DNA of 64,000 bases from Ruegeria lacuscaerulensis (GCF_013031245.1 NZ_WPZL01000002.1:62001-126000), one strand, 5' to 3'; shown: positions 27,186-36,253, counted from the stretch's first letter. The notes: generated by a model not told the origin, from the letters alone. A program made the numbers and translations.

Positions 27186-28615
27186 GTGCCGGCCTTTCGG
27201 TTCAGTGGCGAGTCTTCCTGCGGCGGCAGCAAGTGGCTCAGCGGCAGGCGGGCTTCGATCACCGTGCCGCTGCGTGGTCCGCGTGATGACAGAATGCGCA
27301 GCGATCCGTCAAGCTGTGCGATGCGTTCCTCCATATTGCGCAGCCCGATACCGGTGCTGACCTGATCCGGCCCGACGGTCAAGCCGTGGCCGTTGTCGGT
27401 GATACGCATCGTCGCCCCCTTCTTGTGGCCGCGCAGGTCGATCGTAACCCGGGTTGCGCCGGAATGCCGTTCGATATTGGTCAGGGCCTCCTGCGCTATC
27501 CGGTAGAGGGCGATCTTGCTGTCCTGATCCAGCCGGTTGCGGAACACAACAGTCGAGAATTCGGTCTCGATCCCCGTGCGTTCGCGGAAATCATCCGTCA
27601 GCGCCTTGAGGGCAGGGCCGAGGCCCAGATCATCCAGCACGCCGGGGCGCAGGTCACGGCTGATGCGGCGGACCTCGGTAATCGCGGTGCCAAGGTGATC
27701 AATTCCCTTGTCCAGCGGATCACGGGCACCTTCGTCATCGCCTCGCGAAAGTCGCCTACGGGCGTTGTCCAAGGCATAGCGCACGCCTACGAGTATCTGG
27801 CTGATCCCGTCGTGCAACTCGCGCGCCACGCGACCGCGCTCTTCCTCCTGGGCGTCAAACACGCGCTGGGTCAGTTCTTTGAGCTTGGCATCCGCCAGCC
27901 TGCGTTCGCGCACGTTCAGCAACATGCCCGAGGCAAAGACGATCAGCACGGCGGCCAGAACGATACCGCCAATGTACATGAAGGTCCGCTGCACGCGGGC
28001 TTCAACCTCGGCGCGGGCATTGGCAACGGTTGCCACGATGTCGTCGATGAAAACCCCGGTGCCGACGGCCCATTGCCAATCCTGCAGGCCGACGACGTAG
28101 GCGATCATCTGTGCCTCTTCCCCGGTCGAGGGCTTTTGCCACATGAAGCTGTGCCACCCTGCACCTTGTCGGGCGAGGCTGATGAACTCGTCCACGACCG
28201 GGGTGCCATCGCTGTCTGTCAGACCTTCCCAGTTGCGATTGATGAATTCGGTCTGGCGCGGGCTGACGAGATTGGTGCCGTCATAGTCATAGACGAAAAA
28301 GAAGCCGTCTTTCCCGTAAATCATCGCCGACAGAATCTGTGTTACCAGATTCTTGGCAACGCGGTCGTCAGGCGAGGCACGCCCATAGATATAGGCGAAA
28401 CCATTCCGGGCTTGTGTAACGTAATTCTTCAGTTCTTCTTTCTTGGCCTCGATCAGCCGACGTTCCAGCGCCTGGATCTCGCGTTCGGCTGTGGCGCGGG
28501 ACTCATAGGCGACCAGCAGCGCAATTGCCGCAACTGCCACGACCAGTGGAATCGCTGCCACCAATGACAGTTTCTGGCCATAAGTTAGCGAAATCAGGTT
28601 TCGGAATCCCCTCAT
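27182..28615 (-). CDS. Cache-domain sensor histidine kinase (HisKA_3 type)
   Basis: 477 aa from the ATG at 28615; the longer frame upstream is poorly conserved and runs towards dctP. Two membrane segments (about 12-34 and 210-230) enclose a periplasmic sensor of the sCache_2 type, with KDGFFFVYDYDGTNLVSP and WAVGTGVFIDDI. The cytoplasmic part has the HisKA_3 phosphoacceptor RELHDGISQ and an HATPase domain with NIERHSGATR (N box) and ITDNGHG (G1). Cache domains usually bind small organic acids, which fits the adjacent TRAP transporter. It pairs with the overlapping NarL-type regulator. Confidence 0.93.
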   Translation of the reverse strand: MRGFRNLISLTYGQKLSLVAAIPLVVAVAAIALLVAYESRATAEREIQALERRLIEAKKEELKNYVTQARNGFAYIYGRASPDDRVAKNLVTQILSAMIYGKDGFFFVYDYDGTNLVSPRQTEFINRNWEGLTDSDGTPVVDEFISLARQGAGWHSFMWQKPSTGEEAQMIAYVVGLQDWQWAVGTGVFIDDIVATVANARAEVEARVQRTFMYIGGIVLAAVLIVFASGMLLNVRERRLADAKLKELTQRVFDAQEEERGRVARELHDGISQILVGVRYALDNARRRLSRGDDEGARDPLDKGIDHLGTAITEVRRISRDLRPGVLDDLGLGPALKALTDDFRERTGIETEFSTVVFRNRLDQDSKIALYRIAQEALTNIERHSGATRVTIDLRGHKKGATMRITDNGHGLTVGPDQVSTGIGLRNMEERIAQLDGSLRILSSRGPRSGTVIEARLPLSHLLPPQEDSPLNRKAGT

Positions 28616-28708
28616 GCTCGAATCGATACGCAAGCGCGGGGGAAAATGCAAAATTTTTGGGCCTGAGTGCCGCAACGCGGCCTGTGAAACGAAGAAATGG
28701 CGGAAATT

Positions 28709-28719
28709 GAAACAGTTTC
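28709..28719. promoter_or_regulatory. Short palindrome GAAAC-A-GTTTC between kinase and dctP
   Basis: An exact 5-bp inverted repeat with a one-base centre in the 248-bp divergent intergenic region; another GAAAC lies at 28686-28690. It could be a site for the NarL-type regulator. The repeat is short, so chance is a real alternative. The rest of the gap shows only the dctP RBS (GGGGAGGA) that I can name. Confidence 0.25.
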
Positions 28720-28863
28720 TGCCGCTGTGTCCGACAAAAACCCTGCCGTCTACGCAGTAGTAGGTATTCACATTCAAAACCTGCCCCTTAATCTGGCGCG
28801 CACTGATAACGACTGCACCCGGCATTTGCCTGGGTTTTGGACATGTAGGGGAGGAATACTCAT

Positions 28864-29946
28864 ATGGATCGTCGTTCATTTCTGAAAAAATCCGCACTGG
28901 GCGGTTCGGCAGCGGCAGCGACCGCTCTGGCGGCTCCGGCCTATGCGCAGGGCAACCGCACACTGACCATGGTAACTTCGTGGGGCCGTGGTCTGGCTGG
29001 CGTGTTCGACAGTGCCCAGCGTTGTGCAGACAGCATCAACGCAATGTCGGATGGCAGCCTGACTGTTGACATCAAGGCAGCGGGTGAACTGGTTGGCGCA
29101 TTTGAAGTCTTCGACGCCGTATCATCGGGTCAGGCCGACATGTATCACGCGGCTGATTACTACTTTGTGGGTCAGCATCCGGGTTATGCCTTCTTCACCG
29201 CTGTTCCGTTCGGCATGACCGCGCAAGAAATGGTCAACTGGTATTATCAGGACGGCGGCATGGAACTGCACGACGAGCTGGGACAGATCTTTGGCCTGAA
29301 ATCGTTCCTGGCCGGTAACACCGGTGCGCAGGCAGGCGGCTGGTACTCGAAAGAGATCAACAGCCCCGAAGACTTCAACGGACTGAAGTTCCGTATGCCG
29401 GGTCTGGGTGGTAAAGCTCTGGGTAAACTGGGTGCCTCGGTTCAGAACATTCCGGGCTCGGAAGTGTACCAGGCGCTGTCGTCGGGTGCGATTGACGGAA
29501 CCGAGTGGATCGGTCCCTGGGCAGACGAAAAGGCTGGTTTCCAGGAAATCACCAAGGTCTACTACACCGCTGGCTTCCATGAGCCGAATGCAGGCCTGTC
29601 GCTGGCGACCAACCGCGACGTGTTCGAAAGCCTGACACCCGCTCAGCAAAAGATCATCGAAATCGCCGCCGGCGAATGCCACCAGTGGAACCTGTCGCAG
29701 TTCCTGGCCAACAACGGTGCGGCGCTGCAGCGTCTTCAGTCGGGCGGCGTCAAGGTCATGGAATTCCCGGACAGCGTCTGGGATGCGTTTGGTGCGGCCA
29801 GCCAGGAAGTGCTGGACGAGAACATGGGCGACGAGCTGTTCAAGAAGATCCACGACAGCGCTGTGGCATCGTCGACGTCTTCGGCAGGCTGGCTGGACTT
29901 GTCGTCGGGTGTCTACACCACTCAGCGTAACCGCGTACGCGGCTAA
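28864..29946 (+). CDS. dctP: TRAP transporter substrate-binding protein (TakP-like)
   Basis: 360 aa. A twin-arginine type signal (RRSFLKK, cleavage near AAPAYAQG) exports it to the periplasm. The mature protein has the DctP fold; the segments GAIDGTEWIGPWADEK and YYTAGFHEPNAG match the subgroup of TakP, which binds 2-oxo acids, and contain the conserved carboxylate-binding and hinge residues. It hands the solute to the DctQ-DctM permease, a Na+-coupled system. A hairpin just after the stop separates it from dctQ. The exact ligand is inferred only to be a carboxylate. Confidence 0.92.
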   Translation: MDRRSFLKKSALGGSAAAATALAAPAYAQGNRTLTMVTSWGRGLAGVFDSAQRCADSINAMSDGSLTVDIKAAGELVGAFEVFDAVSSGQADMYHAADYYFVGQHPGYAFFTAVPFGMTAQEMVNWYYQDGGMELHDELGQIFGLKSFLAGNTGAQAGGWYSKEINSPEDFNGLKFRMPGLGGKALGKLGASVQNIPGSEVYQALSSGAIDGTEWIGPWADEKAGFQEITKVYYTAGFHEPNAGLSLATNRDVFESLTPAQQKIIEIAAGECHQWNLSQFLANNGAALQRLQSGGVKVMEFPDSVWDAFGAASQEVLDENMGDELFKKIHDSAVASSTSSAGWLDLSSGVYTTQRNRVRG

Positions 29947-29967
29947 CAATTCGTTTCTCGATCAATT

Positions 29968-29993
29968 GGTTTCCCCGCCTGAGCGGGGAAACC
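29968..29993 (+). terminator. Intra-operon hairpin between dctP and dctQ
   Basis: Perfect 11-bp stem GGTTTCCCCGC/GCGGGGAAACC, loop CTGA, then TTTCC. Its place after the binding-protein gene and before the permease genes suggests partial termination or mRNA stabilisation, giving more DctP than DctQM, as is common for binding-protein transporters. Confidence 0.8.
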
Positions 29994-30067
29994 TTTCCTG
30001 TTGCAAATGCGCGGACCCATCAAACCCGCTATAATCAGCAATGCAACTGACGCGACCTGGGGACAAC

Positions 30068-30994
30068 ATGCAGGACGAAAACGGTATCTCGTTCTTCGGC
30101 GCCCTGTGGAACGGACTGGTTTGGTTCGTTCAGAACATTGCCGAAGCCTTCTATAATTTCGGATACGCCATCACGCATCCGCAGCTGTGGCTGAACTGGT
30201 CGGACAAAGAAGCCATCATGCGCTTTGTCTATTACGGCGGCTCGGTCGAATTCTTCTTTGTGGTTTTCACCATCTTTCTGGTTCTGACTGCCATTGGGCT
30301 GTACTATCGGAACTTCATGTGGGGCATGGTGCGGGGCCTTGAGGGGTTCGCCAACACCACCGGACGTTTCTTTGCATGGGCCGGTCTGTTGATGGTAGTT
30401 CAGCAAATCATCATCGTTTTCATGCAGCGCGTATTTACTCGACCGGATATGGCTTTTGGGTTTGGCATTCCGTTCCAGATGGACATCAGCTGGTTTGCCG
30501 AAGAACTGAAACTTTATAACGCCATGGTCGTTTGTCTCTGCTGTACCTACACGTTTGTGCAGGGGGGGCATGTTCGCGTTGACCTGATCTATGCCGGTAT
30601 CAGCCACCGCGCCAAGCGGGTCGTCGATATGCTGGGCGCTTTGCTGTTCATGATGCCCATGGCCGTACTGACTTGGATGTATGGCTGGTATTTCATGTGG
30701 CGGCACCTGATCGTGCCGAAACCCTCGGCCAGTGATACCCTGGACCGGTTGGTGATGAAGTCACGCGCGCTGCGCTGGAATGTCGAAACCATCGGGTTCA
30801 GCCCCAACGGATTCAACGCCTATTTCCTGTTCAAGATCCTGCTGGTCGCCTTTGCCGGTATGGTGTTCCTGCACGCAATCGCGTTCCTGTACCGCTCGTA
30901 TCTGGAATACGTGGAAGGCCCGGACAGCGTTGGAAAATACCTCGACAAGGACAGCCTTGGCGAGGGTGAAGAAGCCTACGAAGGCGCACATTAA
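30068..30994 (+). CDS. dctQ: TRAP transporter small permease subunit (DctQ), enlarged form
   Basis: 308 aa from the ATG at 30068 (GGGGA upstream). About four to five membrane segments with a periplasmic loop; typical DctQ subunits are 160-200 aa, so this has extra N-terminal and internal sequence, as seen in TakQ-type systems. Recognisable core: VVCLCCTYTFVQGGHVRVDLIY, the DctQ signature region. It ends 17 bases before dctM. Confidence 0.9.
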   Translation: MQDENGISFFGALWNGLVWFVQNIAEAFYNFGYAITHPQLWLNWSDKEAIMRFVYYGGSVEFFFVVFTIFLVLTAIGLYYRNFMWGMVRGLEGFANTTGRFFAWAGLLMVVQQIIIVFMQRVFTRPDMAFGFGIPFQMDISWFAEELKLYNAMVVCLCCTYTFVQGGHVRVDLIYAGISHRAKRVVDMLGALLFMMPMAVLTWMYGWYFMWRHLIVPKPSASDTLDRLVMKSRALRWNVETIGFSPNGFNAYFLFKILLVAFAGMVFLHAIAFLYRSYLEYVEGPDSVGKYLDKDSLGEGEEAYEGAH

Positions 30995-31011
30995 GGACGG
31001 AGACCAAGACA

Positions 31012-33366
31012 ATGCTATTCGGACTTGATGGCGTCGAGATAGGCCTCATTATCGTATTCTTCTGCCTTTTCGGAGGCATCCTGTCCGGGTTCCCGGTGGC
31101 CTTTGCCATCGGTGGGGCCGGGATTATTTCCTTCGGGATCATTGCGGCTTTGGACAGTGCCGGGTTGCTGGTGCATCAGGCGATTGACACCGGGTCGGCC
31201 ATGTATCGCGATCTGGTCAATTCCGGGGTAAAGCCCGATACCGTATCCGTATTCCGATACCCGGATTTGCCGAGAATAGCCGAGCCGGTATTTTCCGCCG
31301 GGTGGGAAACCGCGCTGGACCGCAACGTCTCTTTCATCGTGAATCGCATGAACGAGCGTGTGCTGGCCGGACAATCCATCGAGACCCTGCTGGCCGTGCT
31401 GATGTTCGTCCTGATGGGGATCACGCTGGAACGTTCGAAAATCGCAAACGACCTGCTGACAACGATGGCGCGCGTCTTTGGTCCGCTGCCGGGCGGTCTG
31501 GCCGTGTCGATCGTGGTTGTGGGGGCGTTCCTTGCGGCCTCGACCGGGATTGTGGGCGCGACCGTTGTGACTATGGGTTTGCTGGCCCTGCCGACCATGC
31601 TGCGCAACAACTACTCGCCCGAACTGGCGACCGGTGTGATTGCGGCATCGGGGACGCTGGGGCAGATCATCCCGCCGTCGATCGTGATCGTTCTGCTGGG
31701 CACGCTGGCCGGTGATCTGTATTCGACCGCACAGGAGACACGCGCGGTGGACGCAGGATGTACCGACGCACTGACCTATCTGGGTGAACCTGCGGTTGTC
31801 TCGGTTGGCACGCTGTTCCAGGCGGCCCTGCTGCCGGGGATCATGCTGGCGCTGCTCTATGCGCTTTATGCCTTTGGTTATGCGCTGCTGAACCCGGAAA
31901 AGGCTCCGGCAGTTGCCATAACAGGCGGCAGTGGAGAACCCATCACCCGCGCCGAAGGTCTGACCTGGTTGCTGGGTGCTCCGGTTGCTTTGATCGTCGG
32001 TGCAGTTCTGCTGGGCAGCGCGGGGGTGATCGGCAGTCAGAACATCTCGATCTCGGCGTTCTCGGATGTCGGGGCAGGAGCATCTTTGCGCACCAACGTT
32101 TCGGCCGAGTGTAAGGCTTCGATGATCGAGTTGCACGGCCAGTCTGCCTGGGATCAGGCGGTGGACGAGCAGGAAGCCATCGATGGAGCCGGCGGTTCCA
32201 CGGCTTCGCAGCGTCTGAGCGAAGAGGAATTGGTTGCGGCGCGTGACGCCAAGATTGCCGCCGCTGCACCGATCGGCAACGGCGTAGCGGTTATCGTTGT
32301 GCTGCTGGGTCTGACACTGGTTTTGGGGCGCGGCATTGCGCCGTCGAAACCGGCGCAACCGCTGATCCTCGGAGCCATTGGTTTGTTGTTGATGTTGCTG
32401 GCGGATGTACTGCTGATCGCGCCGACCACGTCGTCGGGGGCCACGTTCCTGCTGTTGGCGCTGCCTTTCGCTCTGGCTATCTACGGCTGTAAAGAGGCCG
32501 CCGCGCGCTGCGCGACCAATGACCTGATCCGTGTGGTTTTTCCGCCGCTGGTTCTGATCATTGCGGTTTTGGGCTCGATCCTCGGTGGCATCACCAACCC
32601 GACACCGGCTGCGGCGCTTGGCGCTGGCGGGGCGATCATGTTGGCGGCCTATCGTAAACTTCAGGACGAAGGCCGCTCGGGCAAAGTGATCATCTGGTCG
32701 ACCTTTGCCGTGATCATTGCGCTGCTGATGGGAGTCAACTTTGACCTGCGCATCAATCAGGGCAATGTCACGGTCGAAACCTGGATCGCTTTCATCGTCG
32801 CCTATGCGTCCTATTTGTACGCGCTGTTCGGACTGCTGTTCGGGTGCTGGGTTTTGTACGCCGGTGGCGTCCTGACGCCGGTGGTGCGCGAGACGGCCAA
32901 GGTGACCTCGATGGTCTTCACCATCCTGATCGGGTCGCAGCTGTTGAACCTCGTGGTTATCTCATTCGGGGGCGAGCACTATATTCAGCAGTTCCTGAAA
33001 AGTTTCGACAACGAGTTCACGGTTTTCCTGATCGTGATGCTGGTGCTGTTCTTTCTGGGGTTCGTGCTGGACTTCCTCGAGATCATTTACATCGTGATCC
33101 CCATCGTGGGTCCGGTGATCTACGGTGGGTCGTTCGATCCGAAATGGGTCACGATCATGGTAGCGGTGAACCTGCAGACTTCGTTCCTGACGCCGCCGTT
33201 CGGGTTTGCGCTGTTCTACCTGAGGGGGGTTGCTCCGAAAGAGGTCACGACGGGTCACATCTATCGCGGGATCATTCCGTTCGTATTGATCCAGGTAGTG
33301 GGGATCGCGATCCTTTGGTTCTTCCCGTCGATTGTGACTATCGTTCCGGATTTGATCCCGAACTGA
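31012..33366 (+). CDS. dctM: TRAP transporter large permease subunit (DctM), enlarged form
   Basis: 784 aa against about 430 for a common DctM. The N-terminal DctM part has GIVGATVVTMGLLALPTML and SGTLGQIIPPSIV; the C-terminal part has QTSFLTPPFGFALFYLRG. Between them (about 290-560) lies an extra block with a soluble, Glu/Ala-rich segment and three or four more membrane helices. A second odd soluble stretch is at about 50-120. Large DctM proteins are known with TakP-type receptors. It transports the substrate with Na+ across the inner membrane. Confidence 0.92.
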   Translation: MLFGLDGVEIGLIIVFFCLFGGILSGFPVAFAIGGAGIISFGIIAALDSAGLLVHQAIDTGSAMYRDLVNSGVKPDTVSVFRYPDLPRIAEPVFSAGWETALDRNVSFIVNRMNERVLAGQSIETLLAVLMFVLMGITLERSKIANDLLTTMARVFGPLPGGLAVSIVVVGAFLAASTGIVGATVVTMGLLALPTMLRNNYSPELATGVIAASGTLGQIIPPSIVIVLLGTLAGDLYSTAQETRAVDAGCTDALTYLGEPAVVSVGTLFQAALLPGIMLALLYALYAFGYALLNPEKAPAVAITGGSGEPITRAEGLTWLLGAPVALIVGAVLLGSAGVIGSQNISISAFSDVGAGASLRTNVSAECKASMIELHGQSAWDQAVDEQEAIDGAGGSTASQRLSEEELVAARDAKIAAAAPIGNGVAVIVVLLGLTLVLGRGIAPSKPAQPLILGAIGLLLMLLADVLLIAPTTSSGATFLLLALPFALAIYGCKEAAARCATNDLIRVVFPPLVLIIAVLGSILGGITNPTPAAALGAGGAIMLAAYRKLQDEGRSGKVIIWSTFAVIIALLMGVNFDLRINQGNVTVETWIAFIVAYASYLYALFGLLFGCWVLYAGGVLTPVVRETAKVTSMVFTILIGSQLLNLVVISFGGEHYIQQFLKSFDNEFTVFLIVMLVLFFLGFVLDFLEIIYIVIPIVGPVIYGGSFDPKWVTIMVAVNLQTSFLTPPFGFALFYLRGVAPKEVTTGHIYRGIIPFVLIQVVGIAILWFFPSIVTIVPDLIPN

Positions 33367-33388
33367 CCGAAGTAAATTCGCAAATGGA

Positions 33389-33412
33389 AAAGGGGGCCTT
33401 TTGGCCCCCTTT
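33389..33412 (+). terminator. Rho-independent terminator of the TRAP operon
   Basis: AAAGGGGGCC-TTTT-GGCCCCCTTT, a perfect 10-bp stem with a tetraloop and T-rich tail, 22 bases after the dctM stop. Confidence 0.88.
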
Positions 33413-33500
33413 GCTTTGGAATTTGCGTGAAGGGGCCAGCCCCTTCACTGCCTTTGAGAAATTCACCCCTGAGGAATTTGGGGCCGGTTGAAGAACCGGA

Positions 33501-33890
33501 TCAACTGAACTCGATAAGATCCCAACGGTTACCGAACGGATCGCGCCAGACGGCCACCGTGCCGTAAGGCTCATGCCGCGGGTCTTCCTCGAACGACACA
33601 CCCTTGGCCAGCATCCGGGCATGATCCCGGGCGAAGTCATCGGTTTCCAGAAAGAACCCCACGCGGCCTCCGGTCTGGTTACCGATTGCCGCGATTTGCT
33701 CTGCTCCGACTGCTTTGGCTAACAACAGGGACCCTCCGCCCGAACCCTGAGGCGCCACGCGTACCCAGCGTTTGCCGTCGCCCAGATCTACGTCCTGCAA
33801 CAGGGTGAAACGCAGGGTTTGGGTATAGAACGAAATCGCGTCATCATAGTCCGGCACCACCAGGGTGGCGGCGAAAAGGCTCTGTTGCAT
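33501..33890 (-). CDS. VOC family protein
   Basis: 129 aa. Two beta-alpha-beta-beta-beta modules: LVVPDYDDAISFYTQTLRF and VGFFLETDDFARDHARMLAKGVSF, ending in YGTVAVWRDPFGNRWDLIEFS with the C-terminal Glu metal position. These are hallmarks of glyoxalase/dioxygenase-fold proteins; reaction unknown. Its start is six bases after the bpt stop, so they share a transcript. Confidence 0.88.
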   Translation of the reverse strand: MQQSLFAATLVVPDYDDAISFYTQTLRFTLLQDVDLGDGKRWVRVAPQGSGGGSLLLAKAVGAEQIAAIGNQTGGRVGFFLETDDFARDHARMLAKGVSFEEDPRHEPYGTVAVWRDPFGNRWDLIEFS

Positions 33891-33896
33891 TGGGAT

Positions 33897-34721
33897 TTAA
33901 CCTTTGGTCGGGTGGCGGTCTGGCAATTGGATATTGGCGACCTGCTCGGCGATCGGCGCCGTGGACAGGGGGTGATGGCTGGCATCTGTCAGCTTGGCCG
34001 GGTTGTGAATGCGTTTCCAGCCGCCCTGCATATAGGCTTCCAATCCGGAAAAGCGGGCTTTGTACCCCATCTTGGGGCTGCCTGGTACCCAATAGCCCAG
34101 ATAGACATAAGGCAATCCGGCCTCTCGCGCGATGTCGATATGATCGAGGATCATGTACGTCCCCAGCGAATTCTGTCGCTGGTCGGGGTCATAGAAGGAA
34201 TAGACCATGCTCAGCCCGTCATCCAGAACGTCGGTGAGGCTGACGGCGATCAGGTTGCCCGTCTCGGGGTCGGCATATTCCACCACGCGGCTGCGGATCG
34301 GAGTCTCTTCGATCATCGCTGCGAATTCGAATACGTCCATATCGGCCATACCGCCATCCGCGTGGCGGGTGTCCAGATAGCGGCGGAACAGGTCGTACTG
34401 TTCATCTGTCGCCCAGGGCGAATTCGCCCGCCGCTTCAGATGCGCGTTACGTTTGACGGTCCGCTTTTGACTTTTGCTGGGGAGAAAAGCGGAGACATTG
34501 ATGCGCGCGGACAGGCACGCGGCGCAATCGGTGCAGGACGGGCGGTAAAGCACATTCTGGGACCGGCGAAACCCCTGTTGCGACAGAGAGTTGTTCAGCT
34601 GGTCCGCACCTTCGCCCTGAAGGGCTGTGAACAGCTTACGCTCCATCCTGCCCTCGAGATAAGGGCAGGGCTGAGGTGCCGTCACATAGAATTGTGGCGC
34701 TATTGGCAGCGTGTGTCGCAT
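33897..34721 (-). CDS. bpt: Aspartate/glutamate leucyl- or arginyl-transferase (Bpt/Ate family)
   Basis: 274 aa from the ATG at 34721; an earlier in-frame ATG (34757) has no RBS. The family adds an N-terminal destabilising residue to proteins that start with Asp or Glu, feeding the N-end rule pathway (ClpS/ClpAP). Seen: an N-terminal cysteine-rich ATE_N domain (CPYLEGR and [15 protein letters not shown]) and the C-terminal GNAT-like domain with [21 protein letters not shown] and YLGYWV. Bacterial members usually use leucine. Confidence 0.95.
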   Translation of the reverse strand: MRHTLPIAPQFYVTAPQPCPYLEGRMERKLFTALQGEGADQLNNSLSQQGFRRSQNVLYRPSCTDCAACLSARINVSAFLPSKSQKRTVKRNAHLKRRANSPWATDEQYDLFRRYLDTRHADGGMADMDVFEFAAMIEETPIRSRVVEYADPETGNLIAVSLTDVLDDGLSMVYSFYDPDQRQNSLGTYMILDHIDIAREAGLPYVYLGYWVPGSPKMGYKARFSGLEAYMQGGWKRIHNPAKLTDASHHPLSTAPIAEQVANIQLPDRHPTKG

Positions 34722-34796
34722 GAAGGTCCCGTGTTTCCTGAGACCGGATGATAACAACGGTTCCTTTAGTCGCCAAGTGATTCAAGGCGCGGATTT

Positions 34797-35228
34797 TTAG
34801 GCCCGCTGGTTGATCATCACCGTTCCAAGGAACGAGTCCGTCAAACCCTGTCCACGTGCGCTGGCCAGCATCATGATGACCGAGATGATTTGGACCACAA
34901 AGAAGGTCATGCTGACAAAGTAACCGGCTGTGTGGGCCACTGCCTTGCCCAGATCCATGCGGGCTCCGAATGAGTCGCGCAGTTCGATGCCCATAAAGCG
35001 CATGCCGAGTGTGGCCGAGCCGTTCGCAATGGTGACTACCCGGTAGACAAAGCTGATCACCCCGTAGATCAGCGCCAGTACGAAGAATCCCATGCCGAAA
35101 GTCAGCAGGATCGCCACGGTACACAGCAGCGAGATGAAAGCGATGTCGAACAGCCATGCGACAAAGCGTTTGGTAGCCACTGACTGATAGAATTCAGGCT
35201 GGCTGTCGGGGTCGGGCAGGTGGGTCAT
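34797..35228 (-). CDS. RDD family membrane protein
   Basis: 143 aa. Three to four membrane segments; the RDD fingerprint appears as RFVAWLFDIAFISLL near the N-terminus and SATLGMRFMGIELRDSFG in the middle. RDD proteins are small membrane proteins, some implicated in ion transport; role here unknown. It lies between the DUF2852 and bpt genes, all on the minus strand. Confidence 0.87.
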   Translation of the reverse strand: MTHLPDPDSQPEFYQSVATKRFVAWLFDIAFISLLCTVAILLTFGMGFFVLALIYGVISFVYRVVTIANGSATLGMRFMGIELRDSFGARMDLGKAVAHTAGYFVSMTFFVVQIISVIMMLASARGQGLTDSFLGTVMINQRA

Positions 35229-35259
35229 AAAGTGAAATCCGAGTAATTGTCTGAGGTAA

Positions 35260-35284
35260 CCCTGTCCCGAAAGACGGGACAGGG
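35260..35284 (-). terminator. Hairpin between the DUF2852 and RDD genes
   Basis: Perfect 10-bp stem CCCTGTCCCG/CGGGACAGGG around a 5-base loop, about 10 bases after the DUF2852 stop on the minus strand. No U-run, so a processing or stabilising role is also possible. Confidence 0.6.
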
Positions 35285-35294
35285 CAAGGCTGGA

Positions 35295-35717
35295 TCAGGC
35301 GCGGTCGCCGTTATCGGCCTCATCGCGGTTTTCGCGGGCGCGTTCGTCCATGAACTGGTCAAACTCTGCTTTGTCCTTGGCATCGCGCAAGCGGCGCAGA
35401 AAAGCCTCGAAATCCTGTTGTTCGCGCTCCAGTCGAGCCAGGGTGTCGGCTTTGTAGGCGTCAAAGGCGCTGTTGCCCGACGGCTTCATTGCGCTCATGT
35501 GGCTTTGCCAGGATTTGCGACGGCTACAGGACTTGCTGAACATGCGTTTGCTCCAGATCAGATAGGCCAAAAGGGCCAGGCCTACCGGCCAGAAAAAGAT
35601 GAAACCAAGGACCATAACGGCGATCCAGGCCCCTTTGCCCTTGTCGTCAAGCCAGGATTCGGCACGGGAAAACCATCCCGGATTTTCGGGGACGGCGTGG
35701 TCGGACAATGCGGTCAT
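35295..35717 (-). CDS. DUF2852 family protein
   Basis: 140 aa. One membrane helix with KGAWIAVMVLGFIFFWPVGLA (about 28-53, two short hydrophobic runs), a basic loop RMFSKSCSRRK, and a charged C-terminal coiled coil (FDAYKADTLARLEREQQDFEAF). This matches DUF2852, an alphaproteobacterial membrane protein family without assigned function. Confidence 0.88.
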   Translation of the reverse strand: MTALSDHAVPENPGWFSRAESWLDDKGKGAWIAVMVLGFIFFWPVGLALLAYLIWSKRMFSKSCSRRKSWQSHMSAMKPSGNSAFDAYKADTLARLEREQQDFEAFLRRLRDAKDKAEFDQFMDERARENRDEADNGDRA

Positions 35718-35734
35718 TTGGGTTCTCCGGGTTG

Positions 35735-35753
35735 ATGTAAATTGCGTTTACAT
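35735..35753. promoter_or_regulatory. Perfect palindrome ATGTAAA-N5-TTTACAT
   Basis: Exact 7-bp inverted repeat 18 bases upstream of the DUF2852 start and 48 bases before the NTF2-like start, in a divergent promoter region. The half-site TTTACATT recurs at 35805-35812 just inside the next gene. It could be an operator for either gene. The regulator is unknown. Confidence 0.45.
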
Positions 35754-35800
35754 TGTCTAGATGGGGTGGCCCGGGCGGGATACAAGGGGGTAATGTGAAA

Positions 35801-36253
35801 ATGATTTACATTTCTGGAAACGCAGCGGTTGACCTTACCCCGGAACGGGCGCACTTTCCGCCTATGCAACATGTAGAAAACACCTCTCCGCCGGCACTTG
35901 ATGATATCCTGAGTCTTGAAAAGCAGGTCTGGCAGGCTCTGGTCGATGGCAATAGCGCCGCGGATCGGGCGCTGTTGAGCACGGATTTCCTTGGGGTGTA
36001 CCCGACGGGTTTCGCTAATCGGGACGAGCATGTCGGGCAGTTTGCCGACGCCCCGACGATGGCCCGCTATGAGTTGAGCGAAACGCGGCTGCGGGTGCTG
36101 ACCTCTGAGGTTGTGCTGCTGTCTTACCGCGCGGACTATCAGCGTCCGGGCGCGGAGAAGTGGGAGGCGATGTTGATTTCGTCCCTTTGGGAACGCCGGC
36201 ACGACGTTTGGGTCAACAGTTTTAGTCAGGACACGCCGCTGGAGGGCAAATGA
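35801..36253 (+). CDS. NTF2-like (DUF4440-type) protein
   Basis: 150 aa from the ATG at 35801 (AAGGGGG upstream; an in-frame GTG at 35795 is possible). A cone-shaped NTF2 fold is suggested by ILSLEKQVWQALVDGN, then LSTDFLGVYPTGF, a run of beta strands and the closing LISSLWERRHDVWVNSFSQDTP. Such proteins bind small ligands or act as hydrolases; function unknown. The stop overlaps the glnE ATG (ATGA), so it is coupled to the nitrogen regulator gene. Confidence 0.75.
   Translation: MIYISGNAAVDLTPERAHFPPMQHVENTSPPALDDILSLEKQVWQALVDGNSAADRALLSTDFLGVYPTGFANRDEHVGQFADAPTMARYELSETRLRVLTSEVVLLSYRADYQRPGAEKWEAMLISSLWERRHDVWVNSFSQDTPLEGK

Noticed and set aside
29122-29949. 275-aa minus-strand frame opposite dctP
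   Set aside because: Antisense shadow of a clear binding-protein gene.
31015-32358. 447-aa minus-strand frame opposite dctM
   Set aside because: Mirror of a conserved transporter; the product is Arg/Gln-rich without motifs.
35735-35753. PpsR site (TGT-N12-ACA)
   Set aside because: The spacing between TGT and ACA is 11, not 12, and no photosynthesis gene is near.
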